From the NCBI RefSeq assembly GCF_051014685.1, contig NW_027478594.1, positions 496,001 through 560,000 of the forward strand: DNA of 64,000 bases, given 5' to 3'. The notes beneath the pieces are model-generated. The model made no database searches, was not told where the DNA came from, and saw only the letters and a list, made by a program, of their open reading frames with translations. Shown here in pieces: positions 34,201 to 46,223 of this stretch (position 1 is its first letter; every line of letters starts with the position of its first letter). The stretch is from Ptiloglossa arizonensis. Its lineage: Eukaryota; Arthropoda; Insecta; Hymenoptera; Colletidae. Made by a program: the position numbers and the translations under genes.

Positions 34201-37200
34201 TTCTCCGTTTCTCCGTTTCTTTGTTCGTTTCTCCGTTTCTTTGTTCGTTTCTCCGTTTCTTTCTTCGTTCCTCCGTTTCTTTGTTCGTTTCTCCGTTTCT
34301 TTGTTCGTTTCTCCGTTTCTTTCTTCGTTACTCCGTTTCTTTCTTCGTTTCTCCGTTTCTTTCTTCGATTTTCCGTTTCTTTCTTCGTTTCTCCATTTCT
34401 TTCTTCTATTCTTCATTCCGTTCTTCGTTTCTCGGTTTCTTTATTCGCTTCTCCGTTTCTTTCTTCGTTTCTCCGTTTCTTTCTTCGTTTCTCCGTTTCT
34501 CCGTTTCTCCGTTTCTCCGTTTCTCCGTTTCTCCGTTTCTCCGTTGCTCCGTTTCTCCGTTTCTCCGTTTCTCCGTTTCTCCGTTTCTCCGTTTCTCCGT
34601 TTCTCGGTTTCTCAGTTTCTCCGTTTCTCCGTTTCTCCGTTTCACCGTTTCTTTGTTCGTTCCTCCGTTTCTTTCTCCGTTTCTCCGATTATTTCTTCGT
34701 TCCTCCGTTTCTTTCTCCGTTTCTCCGTTTATTTCTTCGTTTCTCCATTTATTTCTCCGTTTCTCCGTTTCTTTGTTCGTTTCTCCGTTTCTTTGTTCGT
34801 TTCTCCGTTTCTTTCTTCGTTCCTCCGTTTCTTTGTTCGTTTCTCCGTTTCTTTGTTCGTTTCTCCGTTTCTTTCTTCGTTTCTCCGTTTCTTTCTTCGT
34901 TTCTCCGTTTCTTTCTTCGATTTTCCGTTTCTTTCTTCGTTTCTCGATTTCTTTCTTCTATTCTTCATTCCGTTCTTCGATTCTCGGTTTCTTTCTTCGT
35001 TTCTCCGTTTCTTTCTTCGTTTCTCCGTGTCTTCCTTCGTTTCTCCGTTTCTCCGTTTCTCCGTTTCTCCGTTTCCCCGTTTCTCCGTTTCTCCGTTTCT
35101 CCGTTTCTCCGTTTCTCCGTTTCTCCGTTTCTCCGTTTCTCCGTTTCTCCGTTTCTCCGTTTCTCCGTTTCTCCGTTTCTCCGTTTCTCCGTTTCTCCGT
35201 TTCTCCGTTTCTCCGTTTCTCCGTTTCTCCGCTTCTCCGTTTCTCTGTTTCTCCGTTTCTCCGTTTCTCGGTTTCTCAGTTTCTCCGTTCCTCCGTTTCT
35301 TTGTTCGTTTCTCCGTTTCTTTGTTCGTTTCTCCGTTTCTTTCTTCGTTACTCCGTTTCTTTCTTCGTTTCTCCGTTTCTTTCTTCGATTTTCCGTTTCT
35401 TTCTTCGTTTCTCCATTTCTTTCTTCTATTCTTCATTCCGTTCTTCGTTTCTCGGTTTCTCAGTATCTCCGTTTTTCCGTTTCACCGTTTCTTTGTTAGT
35501 TCCTCCGTTTCTTTCTCCGTTTCTCCGTTTATTTCTTCGTTTCTCCGTTTCTTTCTTCGTTTCTCCGTTTCTTTCTTCGTTTTTCCGTTTCTTTCTTCGT
35601 TTCTCGATTTCTTTCTTCTATTCTTCATTCCGTTCTTCGATTCTCGGTTTCTTTCTTCGTTTCTCCGTTTCTTTCTTCGTTTCTCCGTGTCTTCCTTCGT
35701 TTCTCCGTTTCTCCGTTTCTCCGTTTCCCCGTTTCTCCGTTTCTCCGTTTCTCCGTTTCTCCGTTTCTCAGTTTCTCCGTTTCTCCGTTTCTCCGTTTCA
35801 CCGTTTCTTTGTTCGTTCCTCCGTTTCTTTCTCCGTTTCTCCGATTATTTCTTCGTTCCTCCGTTTCTTTCTCCGTTTCTCCGTTTATTTCTTCGTTTCT
35901 CCATTTATTTCTCCGTTTCTCCGTTTCTTTGTTCGTTTCTCCGTTTGTTTGTTCGTTTCTCCGTTTCTTTCTTCGTTCCTCCGTTTCTTTGTTCGTTTCT
36001 CCGTTTCTTTGTTCGTTTATCCGTTTCTTTCTTCGTTTCTCCATTTCTTTCTTCTATTCTTCATACCGTTCTCCGTTTCTCCGATTATTTCTTCGTTCCT
36101 CCGTTTCTTTCTCCGTTTCTCCGTTTATTTCTTCGTTTCTCCATTTATTTCTCCGTTTCTCCGTTTCTTTGTTCGTTTCTCCGTTTGTTTGTTCGTTTCT
36201 CCGTTTCTTTCTTCGTTCCTCCGTTTCTTTGTTCGTTTCTCCGTTTCTTTGTTCGTTTATCCGTTTCTTTCTTCGTTTCTCCATTTCTTTCTTCTATTCT
36301 TCATACCGTTCTTCGTTTCTCGGTTTCTTTCTCCGTTTCTCCGTTTCTCCGTTTCTCCGTTTCTCCGTTTCTCCGTTTCTCCGTTTCTCCGTTTCTCCGT
36401 TTCTCCGTTTCTCCGTTTCTCCGTTTCTCCGTTTCTCCGTTTCTCCGTTTCTCCGTTTCTCCGTTTCTCCGTTTCTCCGTTTCTCCGTTTCTCCGTTTCT
36501 CCGTTTCTCCGTTTCTCCGTTTCTCCGTTTCTCCGTTTCTCCGTTTCTCCGCTTCTCCGTTTCTCTGTTTCTCCGTTTCTCCGTTTCTCGGTTTCTCAGT
36601 TTCTCCGTTTCTCCGTTTCTCCGTTTCACCGTTTCTTTGTTCGTTCCTCCGTTTCTTTCTCCGTTTCTCCGATTATTTCTCCGTTTCTCCGTTTCTCCGT
36701 TTCTCCGTTTATCCGTTTCTCCGTTTATCCGTTTCTCCGTTTCTCCGTTTCTCCGTTTCTCCGTTTCTCCGTTTCTCCGTTTCTCCGTTTCTCCGTTTCT
36801 CCGCTTCTCCGCTTCTCCGCTTCTCCGTTTCTACGTTTCTCCGTTTCTCCGTTCCTCCGTTTCTCCGGTGCTCCGTTTCACGGTTTCTCCGTTCCTCGGT
36901 TTCTCTGTTTCTCCGCTTCTCCGTTTCTCTGTTTCTCCGTTTCTCCGTTTCTCGGTTTCTCAGTTTCTCCGTTTTTCCGTTTCACCGTTTCTTTGTTAGT
37001 TCCTCCGTTTCTTTCTCCGTTTCTCCGTTTATTTCTTCGGTTCTCCGTTTCTTTCTTCGTTTCTCCGTTTCTTTCTTCGATTTTCCGTTTCTTTCTTCGT
37101 TTCTCGATTTCTTTCTTCTATTCTTCATTCCGTTCTTCGATTCTCGGTTTCTTTCTTCGTTTCTCCGTTTCTTTCTTCGTTTCTCCGTGTCTTCCTTGGT

Positions 37201-37488
37201 TTCACCGTTTCTCCGTCTCTCCGTTTCTCCGTTTCCCCTTTTCTCCGTTTCTCCGTTTCTCCGTTTCTTCGTTTCTCCGTTTCTCCGTTTCTCCGTTTCT
37301 CCGTTTCTCCGTTTCTCCGTTTCTCCGCTTCTCCGTTTCTCTGTTTCTCCGTTTCTCCGTTTCTCGGTTTCTCAGTTTCTCCGTTTCTCCGTTTCTCCGT
37401 TTCACCGTTTCTTTGTTCGTTCCTCCGTTTCTTTCTCCGTTTCTCCGATTATTTCTTCGTTCCTCCGTTTCTTTCTCCGTTTCTCCGT

Positions 37489-38705
37489 TTATTTCTTCGT
37501 TTCTCCATTTATTTCTCCGTTTCTCCGTTTCTTTGTTCGTTTCTCCGTTTCTTTGTTCGTTTCTCCGTTTCTTTCTTCGTTCCTCCGTTTCTTTGTTCGT
37601 TTCTCCGTTTCTTTGTTCGTTTCTCCGTTTCTTTCTTCGTTTCTCCGTTTCTTTCTTCGTTTCTCCGTTTCTTTCTTCGATTTTCCGTTTCTTTCTTCGT
37701 TTCTCGATTTCTTTCTTCTATTCATCATTCCGTTCTTCGATTCTCGGTTTCTTTCTTCGTTTCTCCGTTTCTTTCTTCGTTTCTCCGTGTCTTCCTTCGT
37801 TTCTCCGTTTCTCCGTTTCTCCGTTTCTCCGTTTCCCCGTTTCTCCGTTTCTCCGTTTCTCCGTTTCTCCGTTTCTCCGTTTCTCCGTTTCTCCGTTTCT
37901 CCGTTTCTCCGTTTCTCCGTTTCTCCGTTTCTCCGCTTCTCCGTTTCTCTGTTTCTCCGTTTCTCCGTTTCTCGGTTTCTCAGTTTCTCCGTTTCTCCGT
38001 TTCTCCGTTTCACCGTTTCTTTGTTCGTTCCTCCGTTTCTTTCTCCGTTTCTCCGATTATTTCTTCGTTCCTCCGTTTCTTTCTCCGTTTCTCCGTTTAT
38101 TTCTTCGTTTCTCCATTTATTTCTCCGTTTCTCCGTTTCTTTGTTCGTTTCTCCGTTTCTTTGTTCGTTTCTCCGTTTCTTTCTTCGTTCCTCCGTTTCT
38201 TTGTTCGTTTCTCCGTTTCTTTGTTCGTTTCTCCGTTTCTTTCTTCGTTTCTCCGTTTCTTTCTTCGTTTCTCCGTTTCTTTCTTCGATTTTCCGTTTCT
38301 TTCTTCGTTTCTCGATTTCTTTCTTCTATTCATCATTCCGTTCTTCGATTCTCGGTTTCTTTCTTCGTTTCTCCGTTTCTTTCTTCGTTTCTCCGTGTCT
38401 TCCTTCGTTTCTCCGTTTCTCCGTTTCTCCGTTTCTCCGTTTCCCCGTTTCTCCGTTTCTCCGTTTCTCCGTTTCTCCGTTTCTCCGTTTCTCCGTTTCT
38501 CCGTTTCTCCGTTTCTCCGTTTCTCCGTTTCTCCGTTTCTCCGCTTCTCCGTTTCTCTGTTTCTCCGTTTCTCCGTTTCTCGGTTTCTCAGTTTCTCCGT
38601 TTCTCCGTTTCTCCGTTTCACCGTTTCTTTGTTCGTTCCTCCGTTTCTTTCTCCGTTTCTCCGATTATTTCTTCGTTCCTCCGTTTCTTTCTCCGTTTCT
38701 CCGTT
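37489..38705 (+). repeat. 608-bp tandem duplication
   Basis: The segment starting at 37489 is repeated from 38097 with all its variants (TTCATCATTCCG in the cassette, the TTTCCCCG unit, the 8-mer run with the same edges). The corresponding part of the right large copy (from 47023) has a single unit. Confidence 0.82.
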
Positions 38706-39809
38706 TATTTCTTCGTTTCTCCATTTATTTCTCCGTTTCTCCGTTTCTTTGTTCGTTTCTCCGTTTGTTTGTTCGTTTCTCCGTTTCTTTCTTCGTTCCT
38801 CCGTTTCTTTGTTCGTTTCTCCGTTTCTTTGTTCGTTTATCCGTTTCTTTCTTCGTTTCTCCATTTCTTTCTTCTATTCTTCATACCGTTCTCCGTTTCT
38901 CCGATTATTTCTTCGTTCCTCCGTTTCTTTCTCCGTTTCTCCGTTTATTTCTTCGTTTCTCCATTTATTTCTCCGTTTCTCCGTTTCTTTGTTCGTTTCT
39001 CCGTTTGTTTGTTCGTTTCTCCGTTTCTTTCTTCGTTCCTCCGTTTCTTTGTTCGTTTCTCCGTTTCTTTGTTCGTTTATCCGTTTCTTTCTTCGTTTCT
39101 CCATTTCTTTCTTCTATTCTTCATACCGTTCTTCGTTTCTCGGTTTCTTTCTCCGTTTCTCCGTTTCTCCGTTTCTCCGTTTCTCCGTTTCTCCGTTTCT
39201 CCGTTTCTCCGTTTCTCCGTTTCTCCGTTTCTCCGTTTCTCCGTTTCTCCGTTTCTCCGTTTCTCCGTTTCTCCGTTTCTCCGTTTCTCCGTTTCTCCGT
39301 TTCTCCGTTTCTCCGTTTCTCCGTTTCTCCGTTTCTCCGTTTCTCCGTTTCTCCGTTTCTCCGTTTCTCCGTTTCTCCGTTTCTCCGTTTCTCCGTTTCT
39401 CCGTTTCTCCGTTTCTCCGTTTCTCCGTTTCTCCGTTCCTCCGTTTCTCCGGTGCTCCGTTTCTCGGTTTCTCCGTTCCTCGGTTTCTCTGTTTCTCCGC
39501 TTCTCCGTTTCTCTGGTTCTCCGTTTCTCCGTTTCTCGGTTTCTCAGTTTCTCCGTTTCTCCGTTTCTCCGTTTCACCGTTTCTTTGTTCGTTCCTCCGT
39601 TTCTTTCTCCGTTTCTCCGATTATTTCTTCGTTCCTCCGTTTCTTTCTCCGTTTCTCCGTTTATTTCTTCGTTTCTCCATTTATTTCTCCTTTTCTCCGT
39701 TTCTTTTTTCGTTTCTCCGTTTCTTTGTTCGTTTCTCCGTTTCTTTCTTCGTTCCTCCGTTTCTTTGTTCGTTTCTCCGTTTCTTTGTTCGTTTCTCCGT
39801 TTCTTTCTT

Positions 39810-42800
39810 CGTTACTCCGTTTCTTTCTTCGTTTCTCCGTTTCTTTCTTCGATTTTCCGTTTCTTTCTTCGTTTCTCCATTTCTTTCTTCTATTCTTCAT
39901 TCCGTTCTTCGTTTCTCGGTTTCTTTCTTCGCTTCTCCGTTTCATTCTTCGTTTCTCCGTTTCTTTCTTCGTTTCTCCGTTTCTCCGTTTCTCCGTTTCT
40001 CCGTTTCTCCGTTTCTCCGTTGCTCCGTTTCTCCGTTTCTCGGTTTCTCCGTTTCTCCGTTTCTCCGTTTCTCCGTTTCTCCGTTTCTCCGTTTCTCCGT
40101 TTCTCCGTTTCTCCGTTTCTCCGTTTCTCCGTTTCTCCGTTTCTCCGTTTCTCCGTTTCTCCGTTTCTCCGTTTCTCCGTTTCTCCGTTTCTCCGTTTCT
40201 CCGTTTCTCCGTTTCTCCGTTTCTCCGTTTCTCCGTTTCTCCGTTTCTCCGTTTCTCCGTTTCTCCGTTTCTCCGCTTCTCCGCTTCTCCGCTTCTCCGT
40301 TTCTACGTTTCTCCGTTTCTCCGTTTCTCCGTTCCTCCGTTTCTCCGGTGCGCCGTTTCTCGGTGCTCCGTTTCACGGTTTCTCCGTTCCTCGGTTTCTC
40401 CGTTTCCCGGTTTCTCAGTTTCTCCGTTTCTCCGTTTCTCCGTTTCACCGTTTCTTTGTTCGTTTCTCCGTTTCTTTCTTCGTTTCTCCGTTTCTTTCTT
40501 CGATTTTCCGTTTCTGTCTTCGTTTCTCCATTTCTTTCTTCTGTTCATCATTCCGTTTTTCGTTTCTCGGTTTCTTTCTTCGTTTCTTCGTGTCTTTCTT
40601 CGCTTCTCCGTTTCTTTCTTCGTTTCTCCGTTTCTTTCTTCGTTTCTCCGTTTCTTTCTTCGATTTTCCGTTTCTTTTTCCGTTTCTCCATTTTTTTCTT
40701 CTATTCTTCATTCCGTTCTTCGTTTCTCGGTTTCTTTCTTCGTTTCTTCGTGTCTTTCTTCGCTTCTCCGTTTCTTTCTTCGTTTCTCCGTTTCTTTCTT
40801 CGTTTCTCCGTTTCTTCCATCGTTTCTCCGTTTCTCCGTTTCTCCGTTTCTCCGTTTCTCCGTTTCTCCGTTTCTCCGTTTCTCCGTTTCTCCGTTTCTC
40901 CGTTTCTCCGTTTCTCCGTTTCTCCGTTTCTCCGTTTCTCCGTTTCTCCGTTTCTCCGTTTCTCCGTTTCTCCGTTTCTCCGTCCCTCCGTTTCTCCGGT
41001 GCTCCGTTTCTCGGTTTCTCCGTTCCTCGGTTTCTCTCTTTCTCAGTTTCTCCGTGTCTCGGTTTCTCAGTTTCTCCGTTTCTCCGTTTCTCCGTTTCAC
41101 CGTTTCTTTGTTCGTTTCTCCGTTTCTTTGTTCGTTTCTCCGTTTCGTTCTTCGTTTCTCCGTTTCTTTCTTCGATTTTCCGTTTCTTTCTTCTATTCTT
41201 CATTCCGTTCTTCGTTTCTCGGTTTCTTTCTTCGTTTCTTCGTGTCTTTCTCCGCTTCTCCGTTTCTTTCTTCGTTTCTCCGTTTCTTTCTTCGTTTCTC
41301 CGTTTCTTCCTTCGTTTCTCCGTTTCTCCGTTTCTCCGTTCCTCCGTTTCTCCGGTGCTCCGTTTCTCGGTTTCTCCGTTTCTCGGTTTCTCTGTTTCTC
41401 TGTTTCTCCGTTTCTCCGTTTCTCGGTTTCTCAGTTTCTCCGTTTCTCCGTTTCACCGTCTCTTTGTTCGTTCCTCCGTTTCTTTCCCCGTTTCTCCGTT
41501 TATTTCTGCGTTTCTCCATTTATTTCTCCGCTTCTCCGTTTCTTTCTTCGTTTCTCCGTTTCTTTCTTCGATTTTCCGTTTCTTTCTTCGTTTCTCCATT
41601 TCTTTCTTCTATTCTTCATTCCGTTCTTCGTTTCTCGGTTTCTTTCTTCGCTTCTCCGTTTCATTCTTCGTTTCTCCGTTTCTTTCTTCGTTTCTCCGTT
41701 TCTCCGTTTCTCCGTTTCTCCGTTTCTCCGTTTCTCCGTTGCTCCGTTTCTCCGTTTCTCGGTTTCTCCGTTTCTCCGTTTCTCCGTTTCTCCGTTTCTC
41801 CGTTTCTCCGTTTCTCCGTTTCTCCGTTTCTCCGTTTCTCCGTTTCTCCGTTTCTCCGTTTCTCCGTTTCTCCGTTTCTCCGTTTCTCCGTTTCTCCGTT
41901 TCTCCGTTTCTCCGTTTCTCCGTTTCTCCGTTTCTCCGTTTCTCCGTTTCTCCGTTTCTCCGTTTCTCCGTTTCTCCGTTTCTCCGTTTCTCCGCTTCTC
42001 CGCTTCTCCGCTTCTCCGTTTCTACGTTTCTCCGTTTCTCCGTTTCTCCGTTCCTCCGTTTCTCCGGTGCGCCGTTTCTCGGTGCTCCGTTTCACGGTTT
42101 CTCCGTTCCTCGGTTTCTCCGTTTCCCGGTTTCTCAGTTTCTCCGTTTCTCCGTTTCTCCGTTTCACCGTTTCTTTGTTCGTTTCTCCGTTTCTTTCTTC
42201 GTTTCTCCGTTTCTTTCTTCGATTTTCCGTTTCTGTCTTCGTTTCTCCATTTCTTTCTTCTGTTCATCATTCCGTTTTTCGTTTCTCGGTTTCTTTCTTC
42301 GTTTCTTCGTGTCTTTCTTCGCTTCTCCGTTTCTTTCTTCGTTTCTCCGTTTCTTTCTTCGTTTCTCCGTTTCTTTCTTCGATTTTCCGTTTCTTTTTCC
42401 GTTTCTCCATTTTTTTCTTCTATTCTTCATTCCGTTCTTCGTTTCTCGGTTTCTTTCTTCGTTTCTTCGTGTCTTTCTTCGCTTCTCCGTTTCTTTCTTC
42501 GTTTCTCCGTTTCTTTCTTCGTTTCTCCGTTTCTTCCATCGTTTCTCCGTTTCTCCGTTTCTCCGTTTCTCCGTTTCTCCGTTTCTCCGTTTCTCCGTTT
42601 CTCCGTTTCTCCGTTTCTCCGTTTCTCCGTTTCTCCGTTTCTCCGTTTCTCCGTTTCTCCGTTTCTCCGTTTCTCCGTTTCTCCGTTTCTCCGTTTCTCC
42701 GTCCCTCCGTTTCTCCGGTGCTCCGTTTCTCGGTTTCTCCGTTCCTCGGTTTCTCTCTTTCTCAGTTTCTCCGTGTCTCGGTTTCTCAGTTTCTCCGTTT

Positions 42801-43250
42801 CTCCGTTTCTCCGTTTCACCGTTTCTTTGTTCGTTTCTCCGTTTCTTTGTTCGTTTCTCCGTTTCGTTCTTCGTTTCTCCGTTTCTTTCTTCGATTTTCC
42901 GTTTCTTTCTTCTATTCTTCATTCCGTTCTTCGTTTCTCGGTTTCTTTCTTCGTTTCTTCGTGTCTTTCTCCGCTTCTCCGTTTCTTTCTTCGTTTCTCC
43001 GTTTCTTTCTTCGTTTCTCCGTTTCTTCCTTCGTTTCTCCGTTTCTCCGTTTCTCCGTTCCTCCGTTTCTCCGGTGCTCCGTTTCTCGGTTTCTCCGTTT
43101 CTCGGTTTCTCTGTTTCTCTGTTTCTCCGTTTCTCCGTTTCTCGGTTTCTCAGTTTCTCCGTTTCTCCGTTTCACCGTCTCTTTGTTCGTTCCTCCGTTT
43201 CTTTCCCCGTTTCTCCGTTTATTTCTGCGTTTCTCCATTTATTTCTCCGC
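39810..43250 (+). repeat. 1719-bp tandem duplication
   Basis: About 39810-41530 is repeated at about 41530-43250 with a constant offset of 1719 bp (40303-40551 to 42022-42270; 40445-41203 to 42164-42922; 41193-41519 to 42912-43238). Rare variants such as GCGCCGTTTCTCGGTGCTCC and TTTCTTCTGTTCATCATTCC are shared. The right large copy has one unit only, so this duplication is younger than the large one or was lost there. Confidence 0.85.
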
Positions 43251-46223
43251 TTCTCCGTTTCTTTGTTCGTTTCTCCGTTTCTTTGTTCGTTTCTCCGTTT
43301 CTTTGTTCGTTTCTCCGTTTCTTTCTTCGTTTCTCCGTTTCTTTCTTCGTTTCTCCGTTTCTTTCTTCGATTTTCCGTTTCTTTCTCCGTTTCTCCATTT
43401 CTTTCTTCTATTCTTCATTCCGTTCTTCGTTTCTCGGTTTCTGTCTTCGTTTCTTCGTGTCTTTCTTCGCTTCTCCGTTTCTTTCTTCGTTTCTCCGTTT
43501 CTTCCTTCGTTTCTCCGTTTCTCCGTTTCTCCGTTTTTCCGTTTCTCCGTTTCTCCGTTTCTCCGTTTCTCCGTTTCTCCGTGTCTCCGTTTCTCCCTTT
43601 CTCCGTTCCTCCGTTTCTCCGGTGCTCCGTTTCTCGGTTTCTCCGTTTCTCGGTTCCTCTGTTTCCCTGTTTCTCCGTTTCTCCGTTTCTCGGTTTCTCA
43701 GTTTCTCCGTTTCTCCGTTTCTCCGTTTCACCGTTTCTTTGTTCGTTCCTCCGTTTCTTTCTCCGTTTCTCCGTTTATTTCTTCGTTTCTCCATTTATTT
43801 CTCCGTTTCTCCGTTTCTTTGTTCGTTTCTCCGTTTCTTTGTTCGTTTCTCCGTTTCTTTCTTCGTTTCTCCGTTTCTTTCTTCGTTTCTCCGTTTCTTT
43901 CTTCGATTTTCCGTTTCTTTCTTCGTTTCTCCATTTCTTTCTTCTATTCTTCATTCCGTTCTTCGTTTCCCGGTTTCTTTCTTCGTTTCTTCGTGCCTTT
44001 CTTCGCTTCTCCGTTTCTTTCTTCGTTTCGCCGTTTCTTTCTTCGTTTCTCCGTTTCTTCCTTCGTTTCTCCGTTTCTCCGTTTCTCCGTTTCTCCGTTT
44101 CTCCGTTTCTCCGTTTCTCCGTTTCTCCGTTTCTCCGTTTCTAGGTTTCTCCGTTTCTCCGTTTCTCCGTTTCACCGTTACTCCGTTTCTCCGTTTCTCC
44201 GTTTCTCCGTTTCTCCGTTTCTCCGTTTCTCCGTTTCTCCGTTTCTCCGTTTCTCCGTTTCTCCGTTTCTCCGTTTCTCCGTTTCTCCGTTTCTCCGTTT
44301 CTCCGTTTCTCCGTTTCTCCGCTTCTCCGTTTCTCCGTTACTCCGTTTCTCCGTTTCTCCGTTTCTCCGTTTCTCGGTTTCTCAGTTTCTCCGTTTCTCC
44401 GTTTCTCCGTTTCTCCGTTTCACCGTTTCTTTGTTCGTTTCTCCGTTTCTTTCTTCGTTTCTCCGTTTCTTTCTCCGATTTTCCGTTTCTTTCTTCGTTT
44501 CTCCATTTCTTTCTTCTATTCATCATTCCGTTCTTCGTTTCTCGGTTTCTTTCTTCGTTTCTTCGTGTCTTTCTTCGCTTCTCCGTTTCTTTCTTCGTTT
44601 CTCCGTTTCTTTCTTCGTTTCTCCGTTTCTTTCTTCGGTTTTCCGTTTCTTTCTTCGTTTCTCCATTTCTATCTTCTATTCTTCATTCCTTTCTTCGTTT
44701 CTCGGTTTCTTTGTTCGTTTCTCCGTTTCTTTGTTCGTTTCTCCGTTTCTTTCTTCGTTTCTCCGTTTCTTTCTTCGTATCTCCGTTTCTTTCTTCGATT
44801 TTCCGTTTCTTTCTTCGTTTCTCCATTTCTTTCTTCTATTCTTCATTCCGTTCTTCGTTTCTCGGTTTCTTTCTTCGCTTCTCCGTTTCTTTCTTCGTTT
44901 CTCCGTTTCTTCCTTCGTTTCTCCGTTTCTCCGTTTCTCCGTTTCTCCGTTTCTCCGTTTCTCCGTTTCTCCGTTTCTCCGTTTCTCCGTTTCTCCGTTT
45001 CTCCGTTTCTCCGTTTCTCCGTTTCTCCGTTTCTCCGTTTCTCCGTTTCTCCGTTTCTCCGTTTCTCCGTTTCTCCGTTCCTCCGTTTCTCCTGTGCTCC
45101 GTTTCTCGGTTTCTCCGTTTCTCGGTTTCTCTGTTTCTCTGTTTCTCCGTTTCCCCGTTTCTCGGTTTCTCAGTTTCCCCGTTTCTCCGTTTCTCCGTTT
45201 CACCGTTTCTTTGTTCGTTCCTCCGTTTCTTTCTCCGTTTATTTCTTCGTTTCTCCATTTATTTCTCCGTTTCTCCGTTTCTTTGTTCGTTTCTCCGTTT
45301 CTTTCTTCGTTTCTGCGTTTCTTTCTTCGTTTCTCCGTTTCGTTCTTCGATTTTCCGTTTCTTTCTTCGTTTCTCCATTTCTTTCTTCAATTCTTCATTC
45401 CGTTCTTCGTTTCTCGGTTTCTTTCTTCGTTTCTTCGCGTCTTTCATCGCTTCTCCGTTTCTTTCTCCGTTTCTCCGTTTCTTTCTTCGTTTCTCCGTTT
45501 CTTCCTTCGTTTCTTCGTTTCTCTGTTTCTCCGTTTCTCCGTTTCTCGGTTTCTCAGTTTCTCCGTTTCTCCGTTTCTCCGTTTCTCCGTTTCACCGTTT
45601 CTTTGTTCGTTTCTCCGTTTCTTTCTTCGTTTCTCCGTTTCTTTCTCCGATTTTCCGTTTCTTTCTTCGTTTCTCCATTTCTTTCTTCTATTCATCATTC
45701 CGTTCTTCGTTTCTCGGTTTCTTTCTTCGTTTCTTCGTGTCTTTCTTCGCTTCTCCGTTTCTTTCTTCGTTTCTCCGTTTCTTTCTTCGTTTCTCCGTTT
45801 CTTTCTTCGATTTTCCGTTTCTTTCTTCGTTTCTCCATTTCTTTCTTCTATTCTTCATTCCGTTCTTCGTTTCTCGGTTTCTTTCTTCGTTTCTTCGTGT
45901 CTTTCTTCGTTTCTCCGTTTCTTTCTTCGTTCCTCCGTTTCTTTCTTCGTTTCTCCGTTTCTTTCTTCGATTTTCCGTTTCTTTCTTCGTTTCTCCATTT
46001 CTTTCTTCTATTCTTCATTCCGTTCTTCGTTTCTCGGTTTCTTTATTCGCTTCTCCGTTTCTTTCTTCGTTTCTCCGTTTCTTTCTTCGTTTCTCCGTTT
46101 CTCCGTTTCTCCGTTTCTCCGTTTCTCCGTTTCTCCGTTTCTCCGTTGCTCCGTTTCTCCGTTTCTCCGTTTCTCCGTTTCTCCGTTTCTCCGTTTCTCC
46201 GTTTCTCCGTTTCTCCGTTTCTC

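Larger units (their letters stand above)
36690..45500 (+). repeat. Large duplicated satellite segment, left copy
   Basis: The order of unit variants from about 36690 to 45450 is repeated at about 46224-52810. The offset changes stepwise: 9534 bp (36809-36999 to 46343-46533), 8926 (38097-39104 to 47023-48030), 9070-9078 (39661-40551 to 48731-49629), 7359 (43408-44526 to 50767-51885) and 7363 (45259-45447 to 52622-52810). The steps equal two tandem duplications present only here (608 and 1719 bp) and an 8-mer run 144 bp longer in the right copy. Confidence 0.8.
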
